Below the pieces are notes generated by a model. The model did no database searches. It saw nothing but the letters and a program-made list of their open reading frames with translations, and was not told the DNA's origin. Below are positions 15,987 through 26,416 of a stretch of 64,000 nucleotides of DNA, in pieces. The translations under genes and the position numbers were made by a program. The stretch comes from a virus. Positions within the stretch are counted from its first letter, which is position 1; the number at the start of each line of letters is the position of its first letter. The stretch covers positions 17,404 through 81,403 of the IMG/VR virus record IMGVR_UViG_3300032293_001310; one strand, given 5' to 3'.

Positions 15987-18900
15987 ATGACTGAACAAGA
16001 GAGAAAAAAAATGTTTGAGGACTTTGAAGATTTTAACGAATCTAGGAAAAAGTCCGAAGAGGATTATTATTCTCGATTGGAAGATACATTAAATATTTCA
16101 AAACAAATAAACGATCAATATAGAAACCAGCAACGTAATATTGGCCAAATCAATAGTGATATTTCAAAAACGCTAACAAAAATACAGGCACAGAAAGTGG
16201 CCATAGAAAAAAATCGAGAAGCATATAAAAAAGTCAATACTGAGATAGTGCAAGTTGATCAAACTCTACAAGGATTAGACTCTTTGCGTATACAAAGTTT
16301 GCGAATAATTCAAGAAACTACACAAAAGATCAATCAAAGTGTTGTTGTTCAAAAAGATGCCACCGAAAGAATTATAAAACTTAAACAAGAAGAACAGCGA
16401 ACTACGGAAGAAATTGCCAATTTGGAGAAATCGTCTTTAAAAAATAAAGCCGCGCAAGAAATAAACACCAAAGCATTACTTGCTCACAGGAAAGAGCAAA
16501 GACGAGTAGAAGAACAATTACAAGGCGTTGAAGCGGCAATTGTAGAAAAACAAAAAATGGGAATAACGAGCGGAGATGAATATAATAAATTACTGCTCAG
16601 GCGAGACGCTATTGTAACACGCGCAGTAAATATGCGAGTCGAAGAAGCAAAGTTGATGGATGACGGACAAAAATATGCAAAAAGAGAAAGTAATATACAA
16701 CAAGAGATACTAAATAAAAGGCAAAGAGTTAAAGACATTGGGGATGCGATAACAGAAAGTGAAGAAAGATTTGCTGCGGCTGGGTTAGTCATAGACGCAG
16801 CAATGAAAGCGCGTGAAAAGGCGCAAAAAAATGAGGCAGAAATATCGGAGGCTATAAATAAGAAACAAGCACAGCGCAATGCTTTGATCGAAAGGCAGAA
16901 GGTACTCCAAGACCAACATACAACATTGACGAATGCTTTAAAAAAATCAGAAGAATATTTAAATAAACTATACGATCTCAGAACAAAGTATATAGCACGA
17001 TTGAATTTCTGGAAACTTATTAAGATGGCATATGACCGATTTGTTGAACTAGACAAGGCGGCAGAAGAATTCAGAAAATCTACCGGATTTACGAATACTC
17101 AAATGGTAGAGTTGAGAAAAAACGTTGAACAAGTTAATCGTGAATTTGCGGACATGGGCGTAACAATACAAGAAGCATATAAATCCGCAGAACAACTTGT
17201 AAATGTATTTGAGAGAACGTCGATGGTTTCAAAAGAGGCAGTGCAAAACGTATCACTACTTGCACAAAATTTTGGAGTAGCACAGGAAGTTTCTGCACAA
17301 GTGCTGGAAACTTTTATGGGAATTGGTAAGTCTTCGGAACAGGCGGCGTTTGATACCATGAAACTCGGTGCTGCACTATCCGAAAAAACGGGAGTCTCTT
17401 TTGCAAAGGTAATGAAAGACATTTCAAGTGCCAGCGAAACTACAATCAACATGATTGGGGCTTCGCCAGCAAAATTAATGAAAGCGGCAATTGCTGCCAG
17501 AGCACTGGGGTTGGATATAAACAAGATCGCTTCGTCTCAAAGAAAACTTTTAGATTTTAGTTCTAGCATAAATGACGAACTTCAATTGAGTGCATTGTTA
17601 GGAAAAAGTATATCTTTCCAAAAAGCGCGTCAACTGGCGTATGAAGGTAAGACGGACGAAGCGTTAAAATCTACACTGGAAACTGTTAAGGCGGCAGGAG
17701 ATTTTGAAAAAATGAACGTATACCAGCGCGAACAACTCGCAAAAGCGGCTGGTATGGAACTCAAAGACTTGTCAAAAGCACTGGCAGTAGAAAAGCGCCG
17801 CGAAGAAATATTATATGGTTCAGATGAAGTCGCTAGAAGTAAGTTGCTTGCACAAGAAGAAGAGTTGAAAAAAATGAAAGAAATGACGGAGGCAGACGAA
17901 AAAGATCTCATCCGTCAAAATGAAAAACTTTTAGCACAGCAAAAAATGCAAGGAGTCATGACAAAGTTGACGAACATCATGAATTCTATGAGCATTGCGT
18001 TTGCGGATATATTTGAACCAGTAATATCTGCACTTGCTGACACAATAGTTCCGTTGTTTAAAGCAATTGTTGCGATACTTAAAGTAACTATAATACCGTT
18101 GTTTAAATTAATGGCGTATCCGTTACAGGTTGTAGGAGGTATAATTTCCGATCTTACTAAAAAATTTCAAGAATTTATGGAGGGACCAGAGTCTACCAAT
18201 AAATCTATAGTTTCTATAAAAGAAAGTTTTAAAAGTCTTTTTGAAAAGGTCAGTGAATTCTTTGATACAACCTTTGGAAAGGTAACGAAATTTATCGCTG
18301 GTGGCAGTCTGTTATATATGTATTTGATGGGGAAATTTTCTATGGGAGGGATATTGGGGTTGATAAAAAAACCATTCGATATGCTTGGGTCACTTGCTTC
18401 AAAAGGTATGTCAAAAATTCCAGTGATTGGAAAAATGTTTCAACCCCCATCTTCAGTCGGTGCAACGGGGGCCGCTGCCCAACAAACCGCGCAGGCATCA
18501 AAAGCGACCCAAGGAGTAAAAAGTGGAACTGGCGTAAAAGACTTTTTAAAGAATTTAGCATCTGGATTAAAAAGTATGGGAAATGCCAGAGTTTTACTCG
18601 GAGCAATTAATTTAATACCCGCATCAATTGGACTTGTGGCAATGATACCGGGTATATTAGGTGCTAAATTGTTAGAACTTATAAATGGAGAAAAATTAAA
18701 AGATGGCTTAAGTGGATTGGCCGCAGGGTTAAAGAAAATGGGAAATGCCAGTGTATTGTTGGGTGCAATAAATTTGTCATTGGCGGCTGTTGGTTTAGTA
18801 GCAATAATACCCGGCGCAATCGCAGCAGCAACAATGTCTTTGATTGGTAAACCGATAGAAATTGGACTAAAATTTCTAGCACAAGGAATTGGTCACATGG

Positions 18901-19754
18901 GAAAACCTCAAGTCCTATTAGGCGCAGTCGGTCTTGCTCTGGTAGGCGCATCGTTGATTCCATTTGCATTTGCTATGCAAATGTTCAGTGATGTTGACTG
19001 GGGCTCGGTTGGAATAGGCACGTTGGCGCTCATTGGGTTCACGGCGGCAGCATTTGGTCTTGGTGCAATACTTATGTCGGGAGTTGGTGCAGCAATATTT
19101 GGAGCAGGAGTTATAGGAATAGCCGCACTCGGTGCGTCGTTGATACCGTTTTCTTTAGCGGCACTGGCTGCTGGGGCGGGGGTTAAAATGTTGGGAGAAG
19201 GTATATCTACATCGGTAGATCCTATATTAAGACTGTCTACAATCGATTTGACCAGCACCGCACTTGGAATAGGAGCGGTTGGAGTTGCATTGGCAGCATT
19301 TGGCGCGGGGTCGGCTGGTGCTGGTCTTGGTTCATTCGTAGGAAAATTGTTAGGTGGAGATCCTATAGAAAAAATGGAAAGATTGGCTAATATAGGAACT
19401 AAGTTATTAGTCACCGCCTCCGCTATAGATACTCTGTCTAGCACATTCTCTAAATTTACTGAAGTAGAAGTTTTTGCAAAATCTATAGATGCGCTTACAC
19501 TGTCGTTGGGACGAATGAATGAGCAACTTGAAAAAACAAGTACAATTAAATTGGCAGCACTTGCTGTTATGTCCGTGAATACGGCAAAATCTTCAGATAC
19601 CGCCAAGGATTCCGCTGCAAAACAAACAGGTGTTGGTGGCGGAGAAGGCGTGATTGCAAAACTTGATGAACTTATTGTATTATTGAAGGAAGGTTCAATT
19701 GGAGTAAATATGGATGGCGTTAAAGTATCTAAAGCATTAGCCAAGGTGTCTTGA
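15987..19754 (+). CDS. tail tape measure protein
   Basis: The largest gene here (1255 residues). The first 340 residues are nearly continuous coiled coil rich in Lys, Glu and Gln. Residues about 350-620 are a helical region (for example KSAEQLVNVFERTSMVSKEA). The C-terminal half has long hydrophobic Gly/Ala-rich helices (LLGAINLIPASIGLVAMIPGILG and several near-repeats at about 860-1110). This architecture is typical of the protein that sets tail length and is ejected into the host envelope ahead of DNA. LLGAINL... and MGNA(R/S)VLLGAINL recur, pointing to internal duplication. It is followed by gp48/54-like genes as in T4. Confidence 0.88.
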   Translation: MTEQERKKMFEDFEDFNESRKKSEEDYYSRLEDTLNISKQINDQYRNQQRNIGQINSDISKTLTKIQAQKVAIEKNREAYKKVNTEIVQVDQTLQGLDSLRIQSLRIIQETTQKINQSVVVQKDATERIIKLKQEEQRTTEEIANLEKSSLKNKAAQEINTKALLAHRKEQRRVEEQLQGVEAAIVEKQKMGITSGDEYNKLLLRRDAIVTRAVNMRVEEAKLMDDGQKYAKRESNIQQEILNKRQRVKDIGDAITESEERFAAAGLVIDAAMKAREKAQKNEAEISEAINKKQAQRNALIERQKVLQDQHTTLTNALKKSEEYLNKLYDLRTKYIARLNFWKLIKMAYDRFVELDKAAEEFRKSTGFTNTQMVELRKNVEQVNREFADMGVTIQEAYKSAEQLVNVFERTSMVSKEAVQNVSLLAQNFGVAQEVSAQVLETFMGIGKSSEQAAFDTMKLGAALSEKTGVSFAKVMKDISSASETTINMIGASPAKLMKAAIAARALGLDINKIASSQRKLLDFSSSINDELQLSALLGKSISFQKARQLAYEGKTDEALKSTLETVKAAGDFEKMNVYQREQLAKAAGMELKDLSKALAVEKRREEILYGSDEVARSKLLAQEEELKKMKEMTEADEKDLIRQNEKLLAQQKMQGVMTKLTNIMNSMSIAFADIFEPVISALADTIVPLFKAIVAILKVTIIPLFKLMAYPLQVVGGIISDLTKKFQEFMEGPESTNKSIVSIKESFKSLFEKVSEFFDTTFGKVTKFIAGGSLLYMYLMGKFSMGGILGLIKKPFDMLGSLASKGMSKIPVIGKMFQPPSSVGATGAAAQQTAQASKATQGVKSGTGVKDFLKNLASGLKSMGNARVLLGAINLIPASIGLVAMIPGILGAKLLELINGEKLKDGLSGLAAGLKKMGNASVLLGAINLSLAAVGLVAIIPGAIAAATMSLIGKPIEIGLKFLAQGIGHMGKPQVLLGAVGLALVGASLIPFAFAMQMFSDVDWGSVGIGTLALIGFTAAAFGLGAILMSGVGAAIFGAGVIGIAALGASLIPFSLAALAAGAGVKMLGEGISTSVDPILRLSTIDLTSTALGIGAVGVALAAFGAGSAGAGLGSFVGKLLGGDPIEKMERLANIGTKLLVTASAIDTLSSTFSKFTEVEVFAKSIDALTLSLGRMNEQLEKTSTIKLAALAVMSVNTAKSSDTAKDSAAKQTGVGGGEGVIAKLDELIVLLKEGSIGVNMDGVKVSKALAKVS

Positions 19755-19762
19755 TATTTATA
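19755..19762 (+). promoter_or_regulatory. TATTTATA four bases before an ATG
   Basis: The octamer lies immediately after the tape measure stop (19752-19754) and ends four bases before the ATG at 19767, with no ribosome site between. The geometry is identical to 5935-5947. Confidence 0.4.
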
Positions 19763-19766
19763 GCAT

Positions 19767-21932
19767 ATGGCCGACAACACATTTTTAGCCCCATTATCGC
19801 CGATACAAAGAAGTACACCTTCTGATCGGTTGCTCACGTTTCAAAAAAACGAAAGGAGCATATATAATAAGTTTAGTCCATACGATCAAGCGGGTGGAGA
19901 CATAGGGCCAAATCAGCCATATATATACACCAAACTTACTGATTCAAATTTTCAAAAGAGTTTAACGCGGTATGATACACCAGCATTTCCTGTAGGATCT
20001 ACTGTTAGAGATGTCATAAGAATGACAAAATTTTCGGTTAGCGGTACTGGATTATTATATGCAGGAAAACAACTTCTACTTCAACAGCAAAATGCATTTA
20101 ATGAAACTAGAGTATATAATCCATTAAGTTTGTTGAAAGCAACCGCTCGACCGGGTTCACTTGGACTAATTGATTATCCACAAAGACATTTGGAGACAAG
20201 TGGCGGCTTATTGAATTTTTTTAAAGACGCATTATATAGCACACTTGGAATTCAGTCAAAAGATACCACAAATGCACCGATAGAAGGAACAGCGACTGGT
20301 GCACAGGGAGGACTTGCTTATTCTCAATATGCCGGAAAACATGGCGGTGCTCGTGCTGGTTTGTTACGATACAAAACTGCGACATCTGCGATGGCTACAT
20401 TTGATACATTTTGGGTAAGTAGTAATACTTCCGGTGGTTCTAGTGGAGGATTTTTGGAAAATCTAGCAAAAGGATTTTTAAACAAACTAAAAAGTCTAAT
20501 ACCCAGCACTAATCCGATGGGAGCATTTGGTGGGAATACGGGAACAAAATGGGAATTCAGACCAGAATATGGTACGAATTTAAAAGGTATATACTATAAA
20601 TTTCTTGCAGATGGCAATAAGAACTTATCCGTGAATATCTGGCCCGCTCCCGAATTCCGCAACGGAAAAGTGTATGATGCGCAGATAACACGAAAAAACG
20701 TAACAGCGTTTCATAAATACTCGCCAGAAGAATCCACAAAAATAAGTCCGGCAAACCCATTAGTGATTGATAATGGATATGCAAGCAATCGAGACATAGC
20801 GCAGAATCGCGTTGGTGAACTTGGAAACAACATACTTGATAAGTATAAAAAAATGATGGATGCGGTGGAAAAGTTTGATATTAATAATCCAATTCAACTT
20901 AGAGTATCGACTGAGAGATATTGGAATGAAACACAAGATTCAAATGGTGTATTATATTCTTCATATCAAAGTATACCAAACCAAGGCGATGTAAACAACA
21001 CATTTTCAGGCAAAATGGTTGACACCACTAGTGTAGAAAAACGAAAATTTGCAGTAGCATCCAAATACAGTGATATTAAATCCGGAAAAACATCGACGAA
21101 TTCTGGAGACACGTATAATGCCAGTAACGTAATATCTATAAAAGGCAGCAGCAATTCTTCAAAGAAGGGTCAGGACATAGATCCTATAAAAGGAATAGGA
21201 AACGATTCGACGGATATAATATTCTTTTATTTTTACGATTTAATCAACGAAGTATTTATTCCATTCAGAGCAACTCTTGGATCTATTACAGATCAAAATA
21301 GTCCAGAATGGGAAGATGTAAAATACATGGGTCGAGCAGATAGACTCTTTATATACAGAGGATTTAGTAGAGATGTGAGTTTTAATTTTAAAGTTTATGC
21401 AAACAGTATAAAAGAATTAATACCTATGTGGGAAAGAGTAAATTATTTGGTAGGATTGACCAGACCTAGCAAATATACAGACAGAGCGGTTGTTACCGAC
21501 GAAGAAACTATAAATAGACGAGAAAGTATACAACAAAATCTAGAACTAGCACAACTTACGGGAGATCAAGGAAATATAGATAATTTATCTACGGACTTGA
21601 GCACTTTGAATACAACCGGACGAGAAAGTGGATTTATATATCCTCCGATGATAGAATTCAGAATTGGAGATCTGTATGTAGACCAACCCGCAGTATTAAG
21701 TAGTGTTAGTGTTACTATACCCGACGATGCGCAGTGGGAAATGCTTCGCGCCGACGAGTATCAATATAACTTTGGTGGCCCAGATAAAATAATAAAAACT
21801 GCCGCAATGTCTAGGCAACTGCCAAACATAATCGACGTTTCCGTACAATTGCGAATGCTTGAAAAATCTAGATCATTGACTTCAAATTATCATTTTGGAC
21901 CAAGTGTAACAACCGGATGGAAGTCCTTATAA
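19767..21932 (+). CDS. baseplate/tail-tube initiator protein, gp48/gp54-like
   Basis: 721 residues. The order tape measure - this gene matches T4 (29-48-54). The C-terminal third (IIFFYFYDLINEVFIPFRATL, then RADRLFIYRGFSRDVSFNFKV, and PPMIEFRIGDLYVDQPAVLSS with VSVTIPDDAQWEM) resembles the tube-like domain of proteins that cap the baseplate and nucleate the tail tube. The N-terminal 450 residues are long and Ser/Gly/Asn-rich and are not recognised. The protein is larger than T4 gp48 (about 360) or gp54 (about 320), so it could combine the two roles. The family call is moderate. Confidence 0.6.
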   Translation: MADNTFLAPLSPIQRSTPSDRLLTFQKNERSIYNKFSPYDQAGGDIGPNQPYIYTKLTDSNFQKSLTRYDTPAFPVGSTVRDVIRMTKFSVSGTGLLYAGKQLLLQQQNAFNETRVYNPLSLLKATARPGSLGLIDYPQRHLETSGGLLNFFKDALYSTLGIQSKDTTNAPIEGTATGAQGGLAYSQYAGKHGGARAGLLRYKTATSAMATFDTFWVSSNTSGGSSGGFLENLAKGFLNKLKSLIPSTNPMGAFGGNTGTKWEFRPEYGTNLKGIYYKFLADGNKNLSVNIWPAPEFRNGKVYDAQITRKNVTAFHKYSPEESTKISPANPLVIDNGYASNRDIAQNRVGELGNNILDKYKKMMDAVEKFDINNPIQLRVSTERYWNETQDSNGVLYSSYQSIPNQGDVNNTFSGKMVDTTSVEKRKFAVASKYSDIKSGKTSTNSGDTYNASNVISIKGSSNSSKKGQDIDPIKGIGNDSTDIIFFYFYDLINEVFIPFRATLGSITDQNSPEWEDVKYMGRADRLFIYRGFSRDVSFNFKVYANSIKELIPMWERVNYLVGLTRPSKYTDRAVVTDEETINRRESIQQNLELAQLTGDQGNIDNLSTDLSTLNTTGRESGFIYPPMIEFRIGDLYVDQPAVLSSVSVTIPDDAQWEMLRADEYQYNFGGPDKIIKTAAMSRQLPNIIDVSVQLRMLEKSRSLTSNYHFGPSVTTGWKSL

Positions 21933-21934
21933 CT

Positions 21935-22237
21935 ATGAACAGATATCTTCAATCAGATGCCAGTGTGTTTAAACGCTATGATGGTAAAAGGGTATTCAGA
22001 ACAACCAGATATCCAAAAATACCTATCGCGATCAATGATATATATATAGTCGCTAATGATACGGATTATCTTGACAGCCTTGCGTATAAGTTTTATAATG
22101 ATGATAGTTTGTGGTGGATTATCGCTCAAGCCAACGGAATAAAGGCTACGTTAAAAGCACCAACTGGAAAACAAATAAGAATTCCACAAAATATAGAAAA
22201 TATTGTACAAAGATTCAGAAGAGAAAATAATACATAA
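21935..22237 (+). CDS. baseplate LysM-like protein (gp53-type)
   Basis: A 100-residue protein. PIAINDIYIVANDTDYLDSLAYKFYNDDSLWWIIAQANG is a LysM-like segment (residues about 28-66) found in small myovirus baseplate proteins, often annotated as gp53-like wedge or LysM proteins. ATG 21935 is used; an in-frame ATG at 21917 would overlap the previous gene by 16 bases and add six residues. LysM folds usually bind glycan, but in this context the domain mainly stabilises the baseplate. Confidence 0.7.
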   Translation: MNRYLQSDASVFKRYDGKRVFRTTRYPKIPIAINDIYIVANDTDYLDSLAYKFYNDDSLWWIIAQANGIKATLKAPTGKQIRIPQNIENIVQRFRRENNT

Positions 22238-22242
22238 TCGTT

Positions 22243-24588
22243 ATGAGTGATATCGTCACAGTAGTACCGTGGGGCTTACATCCGTTGTCTTCTTGGGTAT
22301 TAGAAGAACTAAACAGAAGATCAAATGAGTATGGTCAAAATCCAAACATATCGGAGGACAACCCATATAGTGGACCAAAAACTGCGTGGGTACGAGTCTT
22401 TTCAAATGGAATATCAAAACATCCAGAAGCAAACAACATGGACGGATTTGTTCTCGGAGGAACTTATGGATTCAACGAAAGTTACGGATTTAATCTAGAC
22501 GAAAAAATAACAATCGGAGTCGATGCCAAAGGAAATCCGCATAAAATATCAAAAGACACATCAAATACTCTTGACATATACAAAAAGCCAGTTTCTAGAA
22601 AAGATTTCCCGCATCGCCCTCCACCCAGTTTAGAATCCATATCGGTAGAATCTGGTGCAACCAGTCAGACATTTCCCGGATTGTGCAGAAAAATAACAAT
22701 AAATTGGAAATGTCATTCTCTTGCACAACTTAATTACATGACTCCGTATTTTTTGACTCCACGGATAACTTGTCTAGTAGAATGGGGATGGAATCATTAC
22801 GACACAAATGCCTTGGTGGATTTGACCGACTTGGACTGGATAAACAGCATGTTTGTTGATCCAAGTTATACTCTAAAATACATAAAAGAGTCGAACGGAA
22901 ATTATGACGCGGGGCTAGGCTTTATCGTGGATTATGGATATAAAATGAATGATTACGGCGGATATGATTGTCATACCACCATAATAAACGCCAACAGTTT
23001 GTTGGCGGGTGAACAAATAAACAACAAAGAAGTTACTGTAAAACAAGGCAATGTACAATTACCAGTAAAGAGTTTTAGAGAGTTTGTAAAAAAAGATATT
23101 GAAAATATTGATTTGGACGCAAAAGAATATGTTGAAATGCGAAGACGATACAACTTAACCGGAAACATAAAAGAAAAAGTTTTTAGAGTTTCTAAAGTAT
23201 CATCTGGATCGAGTAAGAACGCAGAAGCAATGTGGCTAAGAATGGATCTGGTACAAGACATAATAAATGCGTTTTTTCAAATAACGATGGAAGATCCAAA
23301 AACCGCTACCATAAGAAATTTTGATATAATGCAAACACGAATGGCGGCAAATCCATTCTTGAAATCTGCAAACGAAAATGTATTGGTACCGAATCAATAT
23401 GCACCAAGATTCACATACGAAGAAACATCGAATGTGGCACCAAGTGCAATACCAGAAAATAGTGAATATAATTTGTTATTTAAAGACAAGATTGAAATTA
23501 TATCAAAAAATTACGAAGGAATATCAAATAAGTTTGATAACTTGAAAGAAGTAATAAACAAGGGGGGAGATTCGTTTCCTGTATACTCTCCCATAAATTT
23601 ATATGATTCGGAAGGAAAACTTGCGCAGAAGTTGAGTTCTGGATATTGGGGTAATTTACGGGATCTTTTTATAAACGTAAAATATATTAAAAAGATTGTA
23701 GAAAACAACGATTCCGTTGTAAAAATGATCGAGCAATTGTTACAAGGAATCAATGAAGCCTTGTGTCAAATATGCCAATTGAAGATGATACCCGCAGAGT
23801 ATGGAAATTCTAAATATTCGGTGTATGATCAAAATCTACCGGGAATAACTAGAAGTAATGACGCGGAAAGACTTCCCAGAATAACTCTCGGCGCGGTAGA
23901 GTCTTCGTATATAATGTCTGCAACTTTTGATGTAAAATTGAGTCAGGAAATGATGAATCAATTGGTGATGCAAAGCACAAATCCAGAAAAAGACCTCGAT
24001 GGATCTACACAAACAACGAACGTCAAGGAAAAGCCGATAATAAGCAGATATTCGGCTGGAGATAGGCTTTATAGAAAAGGAGAATTAAAAACCATCACAG
24101 ACTCGTCCGCCGCGCCGGGATCGCAATCTCCGGAAGAAAAAAAGAAGCAAGCCGAAATGCAAAGAAAAAAGGAAGAAGAACGCCGAAAAGAAGAAGAAAT
24201 ACAGAGAAAGAAAAAACGACAAATTAGAGGAGAAAACAATAAAGATACATTCTTGGTCTATTATGAAGTCAATAAACAAAATCCAGACATTGTAAACAAA
24301 TACTTTTTATGCGAAAAGAATAAAGACTTTTTAAATTACGTGTTGACCTTACCGAATAAATCTGCACCTTATTTGAATAATGGAATAATGCCCGGAACGA
24401 CTTTGACTATAGAACTACTGGGAATTGCGGGAATTGACTATCTGTCGCAATTTACAATAGATCACGCTCCAGAAGCATACAATTTTACATCCGCTGTGTG
24501 GCAAGTGTCCGATATAAAACAAAACGTAAGCGATAAAAAGTGGATAACAACAATAACAGCCGAAGTAAGACCTCTCACAATATTATGA
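22243..24588 (+). CDS. large baseplate/tail structural protein
   Basis: 781 residues. The N-terminal half has a beta-rich core with PSLESISVESGATSQTFPG, KITINWKCHSLAQLNYMTPY and ITCLVEWGWNHY. This resembles tail/baseplate proteins of uncultured myoviruses, in which a structural motif precedes a VEWGW segment. Residues about 635-665 are a charged low-complexity helix (repeated KKE/RKEEE). A C-terminal beta domain follows (LNNGIMPGTTLTIELLG). The position between a LysM baseplate protein and another small structural gene supports a virion role. I cannot name a T4 counterpart; gp27-like hub function is possible. Confidence 0.6.
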   Translation: MSDIVTVVPWGLHPLSSWVLEELNRRSNEYGQNPNISEDNPYSGPKTAWVRVFSNGISKHPEANNMDGFVLGGTYGFNESYGFNLDEKITIGVDAKGNPHKISKDTSNTLDIYKKPVSRKDFPHRPPPSLESISVESGATSQTFPGLCRKITINWKCHSLAQLNYMTPYFLTPRITCLVEWGWNHYDTNALVDLTDLDWINSMFVDPSYTLKYIKESNGNYDAGLGFIVDYGYKMNDYGGYDCHTTIINANSLLAGEQINNKEVTVKQGNVQLPVKSFREFVKKDIENIDLDAKEYVEMRRRYNLTGNIKEKVFRVSKVSSGSSKNAEAMWLRMDLVQDIINAFFQITMEDPKTATIRNFDIMQTRMAANPFLKSANENVLVPNQYAPRFTYEETSNVAPSAIPENSEYNLLFKDKIEIISKNYEGISNKFDNLKEVINKGGDSFPVYSPINLYDSEGKLAQKLSSGYWGNLRDLFINVKYIKKIVENNDSVVKMIEQLLQGINEALCQICQLKMIPAEYGNSKYSVYDQNLPGITRSNDAERLPRITLGAVESSYIMSATFDVKLSQEMMNQLVMQSTNPEKDLDGSTQTTNVKEKPIISRYSAGDRLYRKGELKTITDSSAAPGSQSPEEKKKQAEMQRKKEEERRKEEEIQRKKKRQIRGENNKDTFLVYYEVNKQNPDIVNKYFLCEKNKDFLNYVLTLPNKSAPYLNNGIMPGTTLTIELLGIAGIDYLSQFTIDHAPEAYNFTSAVWQVSDIKQNVSDKKWITTITAEVRPLTIL

Positions 24589-24974
24589 TATACAATGAGA
24601 CATTACCGATTCAATACGGAACATTTACCGAAATTGGTGCAACCACTAACATATTTATAAAAAAAACAACTCCATCAGCCGCCGACTATGCGCGGGGATA
24701 TGTAATTCGCACATTTGTTAAAAAAATAAACGAAAGTGTCATATACGAAATTGCGTATGTTGATAAGTCTACTATTAATGCAAATTTATATAAAACCGTA
24801 CAAGTCAATTGGAAAATTACTGGACCAAAAAATAACATACACAAAGGCAACATTCTTGACAAAGCGGGCGTCATTGATCAAAATACTTTTGAAATAGATA
24901 GAATAAAAAAAGAAGAAGGTGTGGATTTATCTTCTGTGCTGGCAAACAAACTCGAATACTGGCGAGGCAACTAA
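24585..24974 (+). CDS. small tail-associated protein, unknown
   Basis: 129 residues. The ATG at 24585 overlaps the previous stop by ATGA, so it is preferred over an in-frame upstream start at 24540. The N-terminal 80 residues are beta-rich (IQYGTFTEIGATTNIFIKKT, YVIRTFVKKINESVIYEIAY) and the C-terminus is helical. It is the last gene of the tail block before an early-type promoter. The family is not recognised. Co-translation with the baseplate protein suggests a structural role. Confidence 0.6.
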   Translation: MIYNETLPIQYGTFTEIGATTNIFIKKTTPSAADYARGYVIRTFVKKINESVIYEIAYVDKSTINANLYKTVQVNWKITGPKNNIHKGNILDKAGVIDQNTFEIDRIKKEEGVDLSSVLANKLEYWRGN

Positions 24975-24980
24975 AATAAG

Positions 24981-25008
24981 TTGACATTGTTCGCAAATAT
25001 GCCATATT
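24981..25008 (+). promoter_or_regulatory. sigma70-type promoter, leaderless geometry
   Basis: TTGACA (24981-24986), a 16-base spacer and CATATT (25003-25008), then six bases to the GTG at 25015. It marks the switch from the late tail block to the replication block. Confidence 0.6.
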
Positions 25009-25014
25009 GCTCAT

Positions 25015-26382
25015 GTGCATATTGTAGAAACAACCGAAGACTATAACAACCTGTGTTCAATCATAAACTCTGAACACGTTTATATCAGTGCTGTTTGTTT
25101 GGATAATCAAAAGCATGTGTCCAACAACAACATATCACTGATATTCTTCTACTTTTATGTCAGCGACGACTATTGGTGTTTGCCTATAGACCACAACGAG
25201 TGTATCTGCTTGGATAATAGTCTTGAGAACATCAAGGTCGTATTGCGTAATGCCAAGTTCCATAACAAGATAGTTTCAGACAAGAAGAATATTGTTCAGT
25301 TGTTTAGCGAGGATTATAACTTCATAGACATAGATGTGTTTAGATTTCTTGAGAATGGCCAACTGCCGTCTGAAGTTGAGACGACTAACTCGCACAGTTT
25401 CATTGATTTTCATTTCAAGAATATGTTTGATTTGAACAAGTGTGTGCCGGTATATAAGCACGCCAAAGTATTCACAGATAATGTTCAGAAGATAAAGAAC
25501 ATATACTTGTCTAATATTCGCGAGAAGGGATTTGTATTCACCAACAATGTTATGACTGACTTGTTTGCCAAGTTAGAGTCAAATGGGTTGTGCGTGAATG
25601 AAGATTTTACTGATATTTTCGGCGAGGAACAAAATCGCCATATCAAGAACAATCTTGTATTCTCTCAATACAACCTGCTTACATCAACTGGTAGACCTTC
25701 TAATAGATTTGGCGGCGTCAATTATGCTGCTCTAAACAAAAATGATGGCAGCAGAAACTGCTTTGTAAGCAGATATGGCGACGATGGTATGCTTGTGATG
25801 ATGGACTATAATGCTTTTCATCCTCGTCTTATTGCTCACTTATCCAACTTCCAAATGGACGCCGCTGAAAATCCATACGCATATCTATCCAAGTATTATT
25901 TCAACAAGTCCAATATAACCGACGAAGATATTGCCGTCGCTAAAGGATTTACATTTACACAGATATATGGTGGTATTGATAAGAAGTGGATACATATTCC
26001 ATATCTAAAGAAGGTCCAAGAATATATTGACCATCGCTGGAAGTTCTTTGAGGAGAATGGATATATAGAAACGCCAAAGTATGGCAGAAAAATCAAACAT
26101 TGTCATATTCAAGACCCCACTCCCAACAAACTATTCAACTATATACTACAGGCATTTGAGACAGAAATGGCAGTAGATGTGCTTGGCGAACTAATGAACT
26201 ATCTAAGCGATAAACGAACCAAGCCGGTGCTATATACATACGATAGCATATTGTTTGATGCTCATAAAAGCGATAAGATGCCTGTTATAAAAAGAATAAA
26301 GAGCATAATGGAACGCGACAAGTTTCCGGTAAAAGTGTATGCAGGCAAGAATTATGGTGATATGAAACAGATTGCTCTATAA
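25015..26382 (+). CDS. divergent family A DNA polymerase-like protein
   Basis: 455 residues from a GTG start. The palm motifs of PolA enzymes are visible. Motif A is MMDYNAFHPRLIAHLS with D264 in the catalytic position. Motif B is AKGFTFTQIYGG, with K310, F314 and Y318-G319 at the exact spacing of the E. coli PolI O-helix. Motif C is YTYDSILFDA with D410. Changes from the canonical enzyme are Ile at the O-helix Arg, Tyr for the motif C His and Ser for its Glu. The N-terminal 220 residues are not clearly an exonuclease. A separate family B replicase is encoded at 50193, so this is a second, specialised or regulatory polymerase. The promoter overlaps its start. Confidence 0.72.
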   Translation: MHIVETTEDYNNLCSIINSEHVYISAVCLDNQKHVSNNNISLIFFYFYVSDDYWCLPIDHNECICLDNSLENIKVVLRNAKFHNKIVSDKKNIVQLFSEDYNFIDIDVFRFLENGQLPSEVETTNSHSFIDFHFKNMFDLNKCVPVYKHAKVFTDNVQKIKNIYLSNIREKGFVFTNNVMTDLFAKLESNGLCVNEDFTDIFGEEQNRHIKNNLVFSQYNLLTSTGRPSNRFGGVNYAALNKNDGSRNCFVSRYGDDGMLVMMDYNAFHPRLIAHLSNFQMDAAENPYAYLSKYYFNKSNITDEDIAVAKGFTFTQIYGGIDKKWIHIPYLKKVQEYIDHRWKFFEENGYIETPKYGRKIKHCHIQDPTPNKLFNYILQAFETEMAVDVLGELMNYLSDKRTKPVLYTYDSILFDAHKSDKMPVIKRIKSIMERDKFPVKVYAGKNYGDMKQIAL

Positions 26383-26416
26383 TATTTATAATAAGCGTAT
26401 AACTCATATATACGAA

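Noticed and set aside
18908-19837. A 309-codon minus-strand frame under the end of the tape measure gene
   Set aside because: The Ala/Pro/Ser-rich translation mirrors the Gly/Ala codons of the tape measure helices; no start signal or motif.
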